From Micromonospora parva (GTDB lineage Bacteria > Actinomycetota > Actinomycetes > Mycobacteriales > Micromonosporaceae), in assembly GCF_000718515.1 (NCBI RefSeq), contig NZ_JNZS01000004.1, positions 1 through 64,000 of the forward strand: a DNA stretch of 64,000 nt, read 5' to 3'. The position numbers were made by a program, and so were the translations under genes. This document shows positions 56,183 through 63,138 of the stretch, piece by piece. A model generated the notes under the pieces. The model saw only the letters and a program-made list of their open reading frames with translations. It had not been told where the DNA came from and ran no database searches. Each line of letters begins with the position of its first letter. The stretch's first letter is position 1.

Positions 56183-56409
56183 GAAGTGGTCCCTTCGTCG
56201 GGAGCAAGGACGTGGCGCGGCGCGGGCCGCAGGTGGGCCGTCAGCCGTGCCACGAGCGCCCCGACCGGTTGCCGGTCGCGCTGACGCACCGATCTTCGCT
56301 GATGTCGTCCGTCTCGCGACGTTCGATCACCAACGATTCCTCTGATGCGTGGACGCTCGTGGGACACGATTGCGCACAGTGAGGCTGATGGGAAACGGAC
56401 CGGGCCGTT

Positions 56410-56425
56410 TGTGACCTGGGCCACA
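56410..56425. promoter_or_regulatory. Candidate CRP-type binding site
   Basis: TGTGACCTGGGCCACA matches TGTGA-N6-TCACA at nine of ten positions. It lies in the 277-bp region upstream of the transglycosylase-like gene, where nothing else was recognised. CRP control of rpfA-type cell-wall genes is known in mycobacteria and Streptomyces. Confidence 0.45.
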
Positions 56426-56459
56426 CCGAAAATAGGGACGAAACTCCGCAAAGCGCCCG

Positions 56460-57875
56460 TCAGATCGGGATGTCCTCCAGGAGGTCGGTGACCATCGCGG
56501 CGATCGGCGACCGCTCCGAACGGCTGAGGGTGACGTGTGCGAAGAGCTGATGGCCCTTGAGTGCCTCGATGACAGCCGTCACCCCATCGTGTCGACCGAC
56601 CCGCAGATTGTCCCGCTGGGCCACGTCGTGGGTGAGCACCACCCGCGAGCCCTGCCCAATCCGGGACAGCACCGTCAACAACACCCCGCGCTCCAGCGAC
56701 TGGGCCTCGTCCACGATCACGTAGGCGTCGTGCAGGCTGCGCCCCCGGATGTGGGTCAGCGGCAGCACCTCCAGGATGCCCCGCGAGGTGACCTCCTCCA
56801 GCACGTTCTCGTGCACCACCGCGCCGAGCGTGTCAAAGACCGCCTGCGCCCACGGCGACATCTTCTCCGACTCCGAACCCGGCAGGTAGCCCAACTCCTG
56901 GCCACCTACCGCGTACAGCGGGCGGAACACGATCACCTTCTTGTGCCGACGACGCTCCATCACCGCCTCCAGCCCGGCGCAGAGCGCCAGCGCCGACTTT
57001 CCGGTGCCGGCCCGGCCGCCCAGCGAGACGATCCCGATCGACTCGTCCAGCAGCAGGTCGAGAGCGATCCGCTGCTCGGCCGAGCGACCGTGCAGCCCGA
57101 ACGCCTCCCGGTCGCCCCGGACCAGCCGCACCGACTTGTCCGGCAGCACCCGGCCGAGCGCCGAGCCACGCGCCGAGTGCAGCACCAGACCGGTGTGACA
57201 GGGCAGCCCGGCCGCCTCGTCGAGGTCGAGCGTCTCGCCGGCGTAGAGCTGGCCGATCTGCTCCTCGCTCAACTCCAGCTCCGACATGCCGGTCCAGGTC
57301 GGGTCACTGGCCTGGCCGTGGCGGTACTCGTCGGCGCGCAGGCCCACCGAGGCGGCCTTGACCCGCAGCGGCATGTCCTTGCTGACCAGGGTCACCTCCC
57401 GCCCCTCGGCGGCGAGGTTCAGCGCGACGGAGAGGATCCGGGCGTCGTTGCTCTCGGTGCGGAAGCCGGGCGGCAGGACACCGTCGTCGGTGTGGTTCAG
57501 CTCCACCCGCAGGGTGCCGCCGACGTCGTTGGCGGGCACCGGGTGGTCGAGTCGACCATGCCGGACCCGCAGGTCGTCGAGCATCCGCAGCGACTGCCGG
57601 GCGAACCAGCCCAGCTCCGGATGGTGCCGCTTGCCCTCCAGCTCGGTGATGACCACCAGAGGCAGCACCACCTCGTGCTCCGCGAACCGGTGGAATGCCG
57701 CCGGATCGGAGAGCAGCACCGACGTGTCCAGGACGAAGGCCTGGCCGGCTGGTCGTGGCTCCTTGGGGTCGGCCGGCGCGGCGGCCGCCGAACGGCGGCT
57801 CCTGGTGGCGCGGCGGGTCGTGGCAGTCGCGGCCGGGGTCTGGTCGGCACCGGCGATGGTACGGCGAGTCGTCAC
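56460..57875 (-). CDS. PIN-PhoH fusion protein (PhoH2 type)
   Basis: 471 residues. An N-terminal PIN RNase domain ([18 protein letters not shown] with Asp50; [40 protein letters not shown]) is fused to a PhoH ATPase with Walker [14 protein letters not shown] (about 287) and Walker [11 protein letters not shown] (about 383). PhoH2 proteins unwind and cleave RNA. The GTG at 57875 is chosen because GGAGCAGG lies just upstream; the frame is open further but without coding character. Confidence 0.92.
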   Translation of the reverse strand: MTTRRTIAGADQTPAATATTRRATRSRRSAAAAPADPKEPRPAGQAFVLDTSVLLSDPAAFHRFAEHEVVLPLVVITELEGKRHHPELGWFARQSLRMLDDLRVRHGRLDHPVPANDVGGTLRVELNHTDDGVLPPGFRTESNDARILSVALNLAAEGREVTLVSKDMPLRVKAASVGLRADEYRHGQASDPTWTGMSELELSEEQIGQLYAGETLDLDEAAGLPCHTGLVLHSARGSALGRVLPDKSVRLVRGDREAFGLHGRSAEQRIALDLLLDESIGIVSLGGRAGTGKSALALCAGLEAVMERRRHKKVIVFRPLYAVGGQELGYLPGSESEKMSPWAQAVFDTLGAVVHENVLEEVTSRGILEVLPLTHIRGRSLHDAYVIVDEAQSLERGVLLTVLSRIGQGSRVVLTHDVAQRDNLRVGRHDGVTAVIEALKGHQLFAHVTLSRSERSPIAAMVTDLLEDIPI

Positions 57876-58141
57876 AGGCCTGCTCCGACGGATGGGCACC
57901 CGCCACCCGTGTTCCGCCTCCTCCGGCGCCCGGGGACACGGGGTCGGATGCGGAACCCCGTGCGCGAGGTCGCAGATCCGGGCGGACCGGCTGGCTCGGG
58001 AGAACCCCGTGCCATGCCTAGACGCTAGCCCCGCCGGACCTTCCCGGCTAGAGGCCGAACGTGGATCTCCCACGGCGCGCTCGTGAACAGCGCCGCGCCG
58101 ACGCCGGCACCAGCCGAAAGGCACCGTCGCGGGCACGGCGG

Positions 58142-58184
58142 AACCGGCCGGGATGCATGCCCCCTGCGCGCATCCCGGCCGGTT
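58142..58184. terminator. 14-bp perfect hairpin
   Basis: aaccggccgggatg (58142-58155) and its exact complement (58171-58184) with a 15-base loop. It lies about 105 bases beyond the first hairpin; either a second terminator or an RNA element. Confidence 0.5.
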
Positions 58185-58260
58185 GGGGCCACCGTCACCG
58201 GTCTGACGTGACCCCGACGGTGCGTGTCCGCCGCGGACGACGCACCGCGTTCGTGGCGCC

Positions 58261-58286
58261 GGTCGGCGGGGCGGACCCCGCCGACC
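58261..58286 (-). terminator. Terminator of the 58291-58626 gene
   Basis: An 11-bp perfect GC stem with CGGA-type tetraloop begins four bases past the stop codon. Confidence 0.75.
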
Positions 58287-58290
58287 GACC

Positions 58291-58626
58291 TCAACCGGTC
58301 CGTCGGACGAGCGTGCCGGTCGGGTGCCGCCCGGTGATCGGGGCGGCCGGCGCGCTGAACGACGAGCCGGTGTACGTGGTGCCGGGGCGGGCGACGGCAC
58401 CAGCGGAGCGGACCACTCCCGCGGGCGAGACCGACAGGGCCGAGGCGATGGCCGCCTGGGCGTCCCGCCGACGCCGGTTCCAGGCGCCCCGGTCACCGTC
58501 GAAGTAGCCCTGCCGGTAACCGAAGCGGTAACCGATGCGGTAGCTGAGCTGCCCGTGCAGCCGCCCGGCCGCGTAGCTGGTGGCGCCGAGCACCAGGACG
58601 AGGAACACCGCGAGAAAAGGGCTCAT
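58291..58626 (-). CDS. Small membrane-anchored protein of unknown function
   Basis: 111 residues. An N-terminal helix ([19 protein letters not shown]) is followed by a Gly/Tyr/Arg pattern ([19 protein letters not shown]) with four-residue spacing, then an Ala/Ser/Pro-rich tail. No family recognised. It lies 31 bases after the 58658-59005 gene on the same strand. Confidence 0.65.
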   Translation of the reverse strand: MSPFLAVFLVLVLGATSYAAGRLHGQLSYRIGYRFGYRQGYFDGDRGAWNRRRRDAQAAIASALSVSPAGVVRSAGAVARPGTTYTGSSFSAPAAPITGRHPTGTLVRRTG

Positions 58627-58657
58627 CGGGCAGCTCCGGCCCAGCCGGGACGCCAGG

Positions 58658-59005
58658 TCATCGCTCCTCCGGCTCGATCGTGGTGGGGTCGGCGACGAGC
58701 AGCCGGTCCAGGTCGTCGGTGCTGACCTCTTCGACCAGCTCGACGCTGATCCGGCAGCCGTCCAGCACGACTTCGGCCACCGAGGACCGGCGGATCTCGC
58801 CGCCGGCGTCGTAGACCCGGACACTCAGCTCGGGGCAGCCGAGATGGGTACGCCAGGCGTTCCACTCGGCACGATCGCCGACGCTCAGCGACAGGTAACG
58901 GCAGCCTCGGGCGAGGTAGAGGCGCCAGGGGGCGGTCAGCCCCGCAGCGACGCCCTCGGCGATCAGCCCGAAGGCCTGGGCGCGGGTGGCGAGCTCGGTC
59001 ACCAC
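58658..59005 (-). CDS. Small protein of unknown function
   Basis: 115 residues, acidic at the C terminus (DDLDRLLVADPTTIEPEER). LYLARGCRYLSLSVGDRAEW and WRTHLGCPELSVRVYD suggest a compact alpha/beta fold with two cysteines. No signal or membrane segment. GTG start at 59005. The upstream 260 bp contains the CGTGAC motif cluster shared with the divergent helix-turn-helix gene. Confidence 0.65.
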   Translation of the reverse strand: MVTELATRAQAFGLIAEGVAAGLTAPWRLYLARGCRYLSLSVGDRAEWNAWRTHLGCPELSVRVYDAGGEIRRSSVAEVVLDGCRISVELVEEVSTDDLDRLLVADPTTIEPEER

Positions 59006-59024
59006 GGCCCCCTGGCACCGGGGG

Positions 59025-59216
59025 CGTGACGCATGTGAGCACCAGTCGTCTCATGCACGTGACACACCGTAGATTGTCCCATGGACGTGACAGTATCAGC
59101 TTTTCGTCCGGTTACGTTTGCCACTACGTTCATCTATTCTGCCCGCGTGACACCCCTCAACAGTGGCACTGACTCGTTTACCGGAAATCCGAACACCTCG
59201 TCACGTCCGCGTGACA
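59025..59216. promoter_or_regulatory. Cluster of CGTGAC motifs
   Basis: CGTGAC occurs at 59025, 59058, 59086, 59146 and 59210, the last four as CGTGACA. The final one forms an inverted pair (GTCACG-tccg-CGTGAC, 59200-59215). They lie in the AT-richer divergent region between the 59005 and 59267 starts and may be operators for the helix-turn-helix protein. Confidence 0.45.
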
Positions 59217-59266
59217 GTGGCGAGCCGGCGTACCCACCCTCCGCCGGCTGGCCGTACCGTCACGGA

Positions 59267-59710
59267 GTGACCGAGACGGCCAATGCGCGGAAGATCGCCT
59301 TCGCCACCTTCGTCCGACGGGCCCTGGACGAGGCACGGGCGACCCGAGCCTGGAGCGGCACCGAGGTGTCCCGGCGCACCGGCGTCTCCCGGCAGACCAT
59401 CAACCGCTGGGTCCGGGGCGACTGGGCCAGCGACCCGGAGGCCGAACGGGTGGTCGCCTTCTGCGAGGGGCTGGGCCTGAACCCGGCCGCCGCCTTCGCC
59501 GCCCTCGGCTGGGACCGCACCGCGACCGGCCCCCGCACCGGCCAGGCCGCCCCTCCGATGGACCCCGACGTCGAGGCCCTGCTGCGCCGCCTGGTCGACC
59601 CGCAGGTGTCGGACGCGGAGAAGTTCCACATCCGCGAAACCATCAGATACCTCGCATACCGCCCAACGCTGCCGGTCGATGTCCGAAAAAGGGGCAATCA
59701 GGCGGGCTAG
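59267..59710 (+). CDS. Helix-turn-helix (XRE-type) regulator
   Basis: 147 residues. A single HTH near residues 30-55 (WSGTEVSRRTGVSRQTINRW) sits in an XRE-like helical domain ending AAFAALGW; a linker and a short helical C terminus (VEALLRRLVDPQVSDAEKFH) follow. The GTG at 59267 is chosen because it follows CGGA and begins the conserved part; the open frame upstream to 59081 runs through the motif cluster. Target genes are unknown. A small membrane-protein gene follows after 162 bp. Confidence 0.82.
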   Translation: MTETANARKIAFATFVRRALDEARATRAWSGTEVSRRTGVSRQTINRWVRGDWASDPEAERVVAFCEGLGLNPAAAFAALGWDRTATGPRTGQAAPPMDPDVEALLRRLVDPQVSDAEKFHIRETIRYLAYRPTLPVDVRKRGNQAG

Positions 59711-59872
59711 TTCCTCAGATAGCGAAAGAACGCCTGGTCAGGTTCATTCGTTTACCTCCGGGGTTGGAACGGGCACGCTAGCGTCCCTATTCGTACTGCT
59801 TGGGCTCGTCATCGGCGGGGGGACGGGACAAGGCCGAACCCAGCCCTGCGGGACAGAAGGAGGGGTCTGTCC

Positions 59873-60226
59873 ATGACCCTGAAGTGGTTGGCAGTCGTGG
59901 TCGCAACGGTGTCGGTGACATTGTGGGTGACCGGCAACACAGTGACCCTCGTGGTCGACGGCGGGCAGCTTCCGCTGCTCGTCAACCTCTTTGCGCTCAT
60001 CACCGCCGGCACCGCGGTCGTCCTGGCCGTCGTCGCCGAGCTGCACGAGCGCCTGAACAACCGGATCAGCGCGCTCACCGAGTTCCTGGTGGCCCGGCTC
60101 AACGAGATCGAACACCACACCGGCGATCGGAACACCGGGTTCGTGGAGGGCTACCTGTTGAGCCACGGCCAGGAGGCGGCGGTGGTGCCGTTCGGCCGGC
60201 GCGGACGAGGAGCTGCCGAACGCTGA
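59873..60226 (+). CDS. Small two-helix membrane protein
   Basis: 117 residues. Two hydrophobic helices (LAVVVATVSVTLWVTGNTV and LLVNLFALITAGTAVVLAVV) are followed by a cytoplasmic amphipathic part (ERLNNRISALTEFLVARLNE). No family recognised. AGGAGGGG lies before the ATG. The neighbour upstream is the helix-turn-helix gene on the same strand. Confidence 0.75.
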   Translation: MTLKWLAVVVATVSVTLWVTGNTVTLVVDGGQLPLLVNLFALITAGTAVVLAVVAELHERLNNRISALTEFLVARLNEIEHHTGDRNTGFVEGYLLSHGQEAAVVPFGRRGRGAAER

Positions 60227-60293
60227 TCGCCTACCGCACAACGGGTCCGCTCGGCCAGGAATGAGCCTGGATCGCCGGGGTACGCTGACGCGC

Positions 60294-61118
60294 GTGCCGC
60301 CGTTGAATCTGGGCAATCAGCAGCCGAAAACCCCGTTGGACGCCGACCAGGCCTGGCGGGCAACCGCCAGTCGGGCGGCCGGGACCGTGCTCTTCTTCGA
60401 CTTCGACGGCACGCTCGCGCCCGTCGACGACGATCCGACCGCGGTACGCCCGGCTCCCAACGCGTTGGCCGCGATCGAGGCGCTCGCCCCGGTCGTACAG
60501 CGGGTCGCGATCGTCTCCGCCCGACCCGTCGAGTTCCTTCGGGACCAGCTCGGCGGGCTCGCCGGCGTGGACCTCTACGGTCTCTACGGGCTGGAGCACA
60601 GCCACTCCGGCGGGGAGACCGTCACCGAACCGACGGCGCTGCCCTGGGTTCCGACAATGTCCGAGCTGGCCGACCTGGCCCGGGCGGAGCTGCCCCCCGG
60701 CACGCTGGTGGAGTACAAGCGGCTCTCGGTCGCGCTGCACTGGCGTACCGCCCCGCAACTCGGCCCGACGGTGCAGCAGTGGGGTCAGGCGCAGGCCGAC
60801 CGCCTGGGGTTGCGTTCGCAGGCCGGGCGGATGGTGCTGGAGCTCAAGCCGCCGGTCGACCGGGACAAGGGCATGGTCATCGGCGAGGCGATCAAGGGCG
60901 CCACCGGCGCCTGGTACTTCGGCGACGACGTCTCCGACATCAAGGCCTTCGCCGCGCTGCGCGCTCGCGCCGCCGCCGATCCGGACTTCCTCGGCGTGTG
61001 CGTGGCGGTGGCCAACTCGGAGACCGGACATGAGGTGGCCAACGCCGCCGACCTGACGATCGAGTCGCCGGCCGCCCTGGGCGACTTCCTCACCCGGGCG
61101 CTGACCCACCTGCCCTGA
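60294..61118 (+). CDS. otsB: Trehalose-6-phosphate phosphatase
   Basis: 274 residues of the HAD superfamily. Motif I is LFFDFDGTLAPVDDDP with the nucleophilic Asp, motif II RVAIVSARPVEFL, motif III around KPPVDRDKG and motif IV WYFGDDVSDIKAFAAL. It dephosphorylates trehalose-6-phosphate to trehalose, a stress protectant. No otsA is adjacent. GTG 60294 is chosen: TACGCT lies seven bases before it, suggesting a leaderless transcript; ATG 60261 is the alternative. Confidence 0.9.
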   Translation: MPPLNLGNQQPKTPLDADQAWRATASRAAGTVLFFDFDGTLAPVDDDPTAVRPAPNALAAIEALAPVVQRVAIVSARPVEFLRDQLGGLAGVDLYGLYGLEHSHSGGETVTEPTALPWVPTMSELADLARAELPPGTLVEYKRLSVALHWRTAPQLGPTVQQWGQAQADRLGLRSQAGRMVLELKPPVDRDKGMVIGEAIKGATGAWYFGDDVSDIKAFAALRARAAADPDFLGVCVAVANSETGHEVANAADLTIESPAALGDFLTRALTHLP

Positions 61119-61160
61119 CCGGCCTTGCTCTGTACCGGCCTGCTCTGACCGGGCTGCTCT
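61117..61160. repeat. Three imperfect 15-base repeats
   Basis: gaccggccttgctct, gtaccggcctgctct and gaccgggctgctct follow one another directly after the otsB stop. Function unknown. Confidence 0.5.
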
Positions 61161-61166
61161 GATCGA

Positions 61167-61189
61167 GCGGCGACCGACGGCGTCGCCGC
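61167..61189. terminator. Hairpin between convergent otsB and prenyltransferase
   Basis: gcggcgac (61167-61174) and gtcgccgc (61182-61189) form an 8-bp stem with a seven-base loop. Confidence 0.55.
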
Positions 61190-61193
61190 CCGG

Positions 61194-61967
61194 TCAGGTG
61201 CCGTAGCGGCGTTGCCTGTTGGCGTACGAGCGCAGGGCCCGCAGGAAGTCGATATGCCGGAAATCCGGCCAGTTGAGCTCGCAGAAGTAGAACTCCGAGT
61301 GCGCGGACTGCCACAGCATGAAGTCGGAGAGCCGCTGCTCGCCGCTGGTGCGGATGACCAGGTCAGGGTCGGGCTGGCCGCGCGTGTAGAGGTGCTCGCT
61401 GATGTGCTCGACGTCCAGCACCTCGGCCAGTTCCTCAAGGGTCCCGCCGGCGGCTGCGTGTTCCAGCAGCAGGGAGCGGACCGCGTCGGTGATCTCCCGC
61501 CGACCGCCGTAGCCCACCGCGATGTTCACCTCCGCCCCTCCGCTGCGGTCGAGGGTGCGTTCCTCGGCGCCCTTGAGCGCCGCCGCGGTCTGCGCCGGCA
61601 GCAGGTCGAGCGCACCGACCATGCGCAGCCGCCAGGGGTTGCCCTCCTCGGCCAGCTCCACCACCAGATCCTCGATGATCTTCACCAGTGGATCCAGCTC
61701 GCTCGCCGGGCGACGCAGGTTGTCGGTGGCCAGCAGGTAGAGGGTCACGTGCCCGACGCCAGCCTGGTCACACCAGGCGAGGACATGCTTGATCTTCGCG
61801 GCGCCGACCCGGTGCCCGTCGTTCGGGTCGACGAAGCCCATCTCCCGCGCCCAGCGGCGGTTGCCGTCGCACATCACCCCGACATGGCGGGGCACGGGCT
61901 TACCGGCGAGCTTTGCCGTGAGCCGGCGCTCGTACACGGAGTAGATAAGGTTCCGCAGCGTCATCAC
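61194..61967 (-). CDS. Cis-prenyltransferase, short-chain (Z-FPP synthase type)
   Basis: 257 residues. HVGVMCDGNRRWAREMGFVD (catalytic Asp in CDGNRRW), GHRVGAAKIKHVLAWC, TLYLLATDNLRRP and RTSGEQRLSDFMLWQSAHSE are the undecaprenyl-diphosphate-synthase family signatures. The MGFVDPNDGHRVGA variant resembles Rv1086, which makes Z,E-farnesyl diphosphate, rather than the long-chain UppS. The start is GTG 61967 (ATG 61964 possible), with a TACGCT box close upstream. Confidence 0.88.
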   Translation of the reverse strand: MMTLRNLIYSVYERRLTAKLAGKPVPRHVGVMCDGNRRWAREMGFVDPNDGHRVGAAKIKHVLAWCDQAGVGHVTLYLLATDNLRRPASELDPLVKIIEDLVVELAEEGNPWRLRMVGALDLLPAQTAAALKGAEERTLDRSGGAEVNIAVGYGGRREITDAVRSLLLEHAAAGGTLEELAEVLDVEHISEHLYTRGQPDPDLVIRTSGEQRLSDFMLWQSAHSEFYFCELNWPDFRHIDFLRALRSYANRQRRYGT

Positions 61968-61995
61968 CTAGCAGCGTAGCGACCCTTGCGCCAGT

Positions 61996-63138
61996 TCACC
62001 GCCTCGGAGCCCCATCCCCACCGCCCAGACCGATGCCGATCATCGCGAGCGTACGAGCGGTGAGGCGTCCGTCACCCAGACCCAGCTCGACCACGTCGTA
62101 GAAGACCCGGTCGTCCCGACGGGCCGCCCGGACCGCCGCGTCCACCACCCGGCGTCGCCGGGCCAACCAGGCCGCGACCGAACTGTGCCGCAGGTGGGTG
62201 CCGAGACGGCGACGCAACCCGTGGGCGTAGCGGCCGGCGGCGTCCTCGGGCGACCGGGCCGCCGCCGACCCGGCCAGCGCGCCGGAGAGCAACGCGTAGA
62301 AGATCCCCTCCCCGGTGAACGGGTTGATCAGCGACAGGGCGTCCCCGGCCAGCAGGGTGCGCCCCCGCCCCGGCGACGGCCGGTGCGTGGAGAGCGGCAG
62401 GTGATGGGCCCGCAACGCGGTCACTGTCGCCAGGTCGGTGCCGGGTAGCAGCGCGGCCAGCCGGTCCAGCAGGTACGCCCGGCTCAGCGGCTCACCGCGC
62501 AGGACCTCCCCGTACCCGACGTTCGCCCGTCCGTCACCGATCGGAAAGGACCATGCGTACGCCGGCCAACGCGCCTTCGAGGTGACGATGAGCTGCTCGG
62601 ACGGGCCGGGCAGCGCCGGGGCGTACCCCCGGATGGCCAGCGCGAGGTGCCGGTCGGGGTTCTGCGGGTGGCCGAGCGCCCGACGCACCACCGAGCCGGC
62701 GCCGTCCGCACCGATCACCACCCGCCCGGACACCTGCCCGTCGAGCACCACCCGGTCGGCTCGTGGCTCGACCTGGCGCACGGTGTGCCGGCGCAGCTGC
62801 GCGCCGGCGGCCACCGCGGCCGCCACCAAGCGCGCGTCGAAGACCTCCCGGGGCACTGTGTACGCGGGTCGGGGCAGCGCCCGGGCCACCGCACCGCCTC
62901 CCGGCGAGATCATGCGGAGCGCCGGCAACGGCGCGTAACCCGCCACCGCCTCGGTCACCCCCAGCTCGGCGAGCACGTCCACCGAGTGCGCGGCGATCCC
63001 GTCACCACACGCCTTGTCCCGGGGGAAGTCCGCCCGGTCCAGCAGCAGCACGCTGGCACCGGCCCGGCACGCCGTCAGCGCCGCTGCCGCGCCGGCCGGC
63101 CCCGCCCCCACCACCACCACGTCGAACTCGTCGTCCAC
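61996..63138 (-). CDS. Geranylgeranyl-reductase family FAD oxidoreductase
   Basis: 380 residues. FAD site FDVVVVGAGPAGAAAALTAC at the N terminus, LLLDRADFPRDKACGDGIAA, ADGAGSVVRRALG, and LLAGDALSLINPFTGEGIFY, the classic second FAD motif of this family. Members reduce prenyl chains of quinones or lipids, or oxidise other substrates. The GTG at 63138 follows GGAGGGAGG; a longer frame to 63270 has no coding character. It is next to the prenyltransferase, a likely functional link. Confidence 0.9.
   Translation of the reverse strand: MDDEFDVVVVGAGPAGAAAALTACRAGASVLLLDRADFPRDKACGDGIAAHSVDVLAELGVTEAVAGYAPLPALRMISPGGGAVARALPRPAYTVPREVFDARLVAAAVAAGAQLRRHTVRQVEPRADRVVLDGQVSGRVVIGADGAGSVVRRALGHPQNPDRHLALAIRGYAPALPGPSEQLIVTSKARWPAYAWSFPIGDGRANVGYGEVLRGEPLSRAYLLDRLAALLPGTDLATVTALRAHHLPLSTHRPSPGRGRTLLAGDALSLINPFTGEGIFYALLSGALAGSAAARSPEDAAGRYAHGLRRRLGTHLRHSSVAAWLARRRRVVDAAVRAARRDDRVFYDVVELGLGDGRLTARTLAMIGIGLGGGDGAPRR

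Larger units (their letters stand above)
57876..58290. other. 415-bp non-coding region upstream of PIN-PhoH
   Basis: Open frames here have no family resemblance and no good start. The region contains two strong hairpins (58142-58184 and 58261-58286) and an imperfect one around 58220-58244. Dense secondary structure could serve as terminators for the upstream genes or as a structured leader. Confidence 0.6.

Noticed and set aside
56183..56459. ydaO-type cyclic-di-AMP riboswitch upstream of the cell-wall hydrolase
   Set aside because: Such riboswitches often precede similar genes, but I could not find the conserved core sequences or a matching fold.
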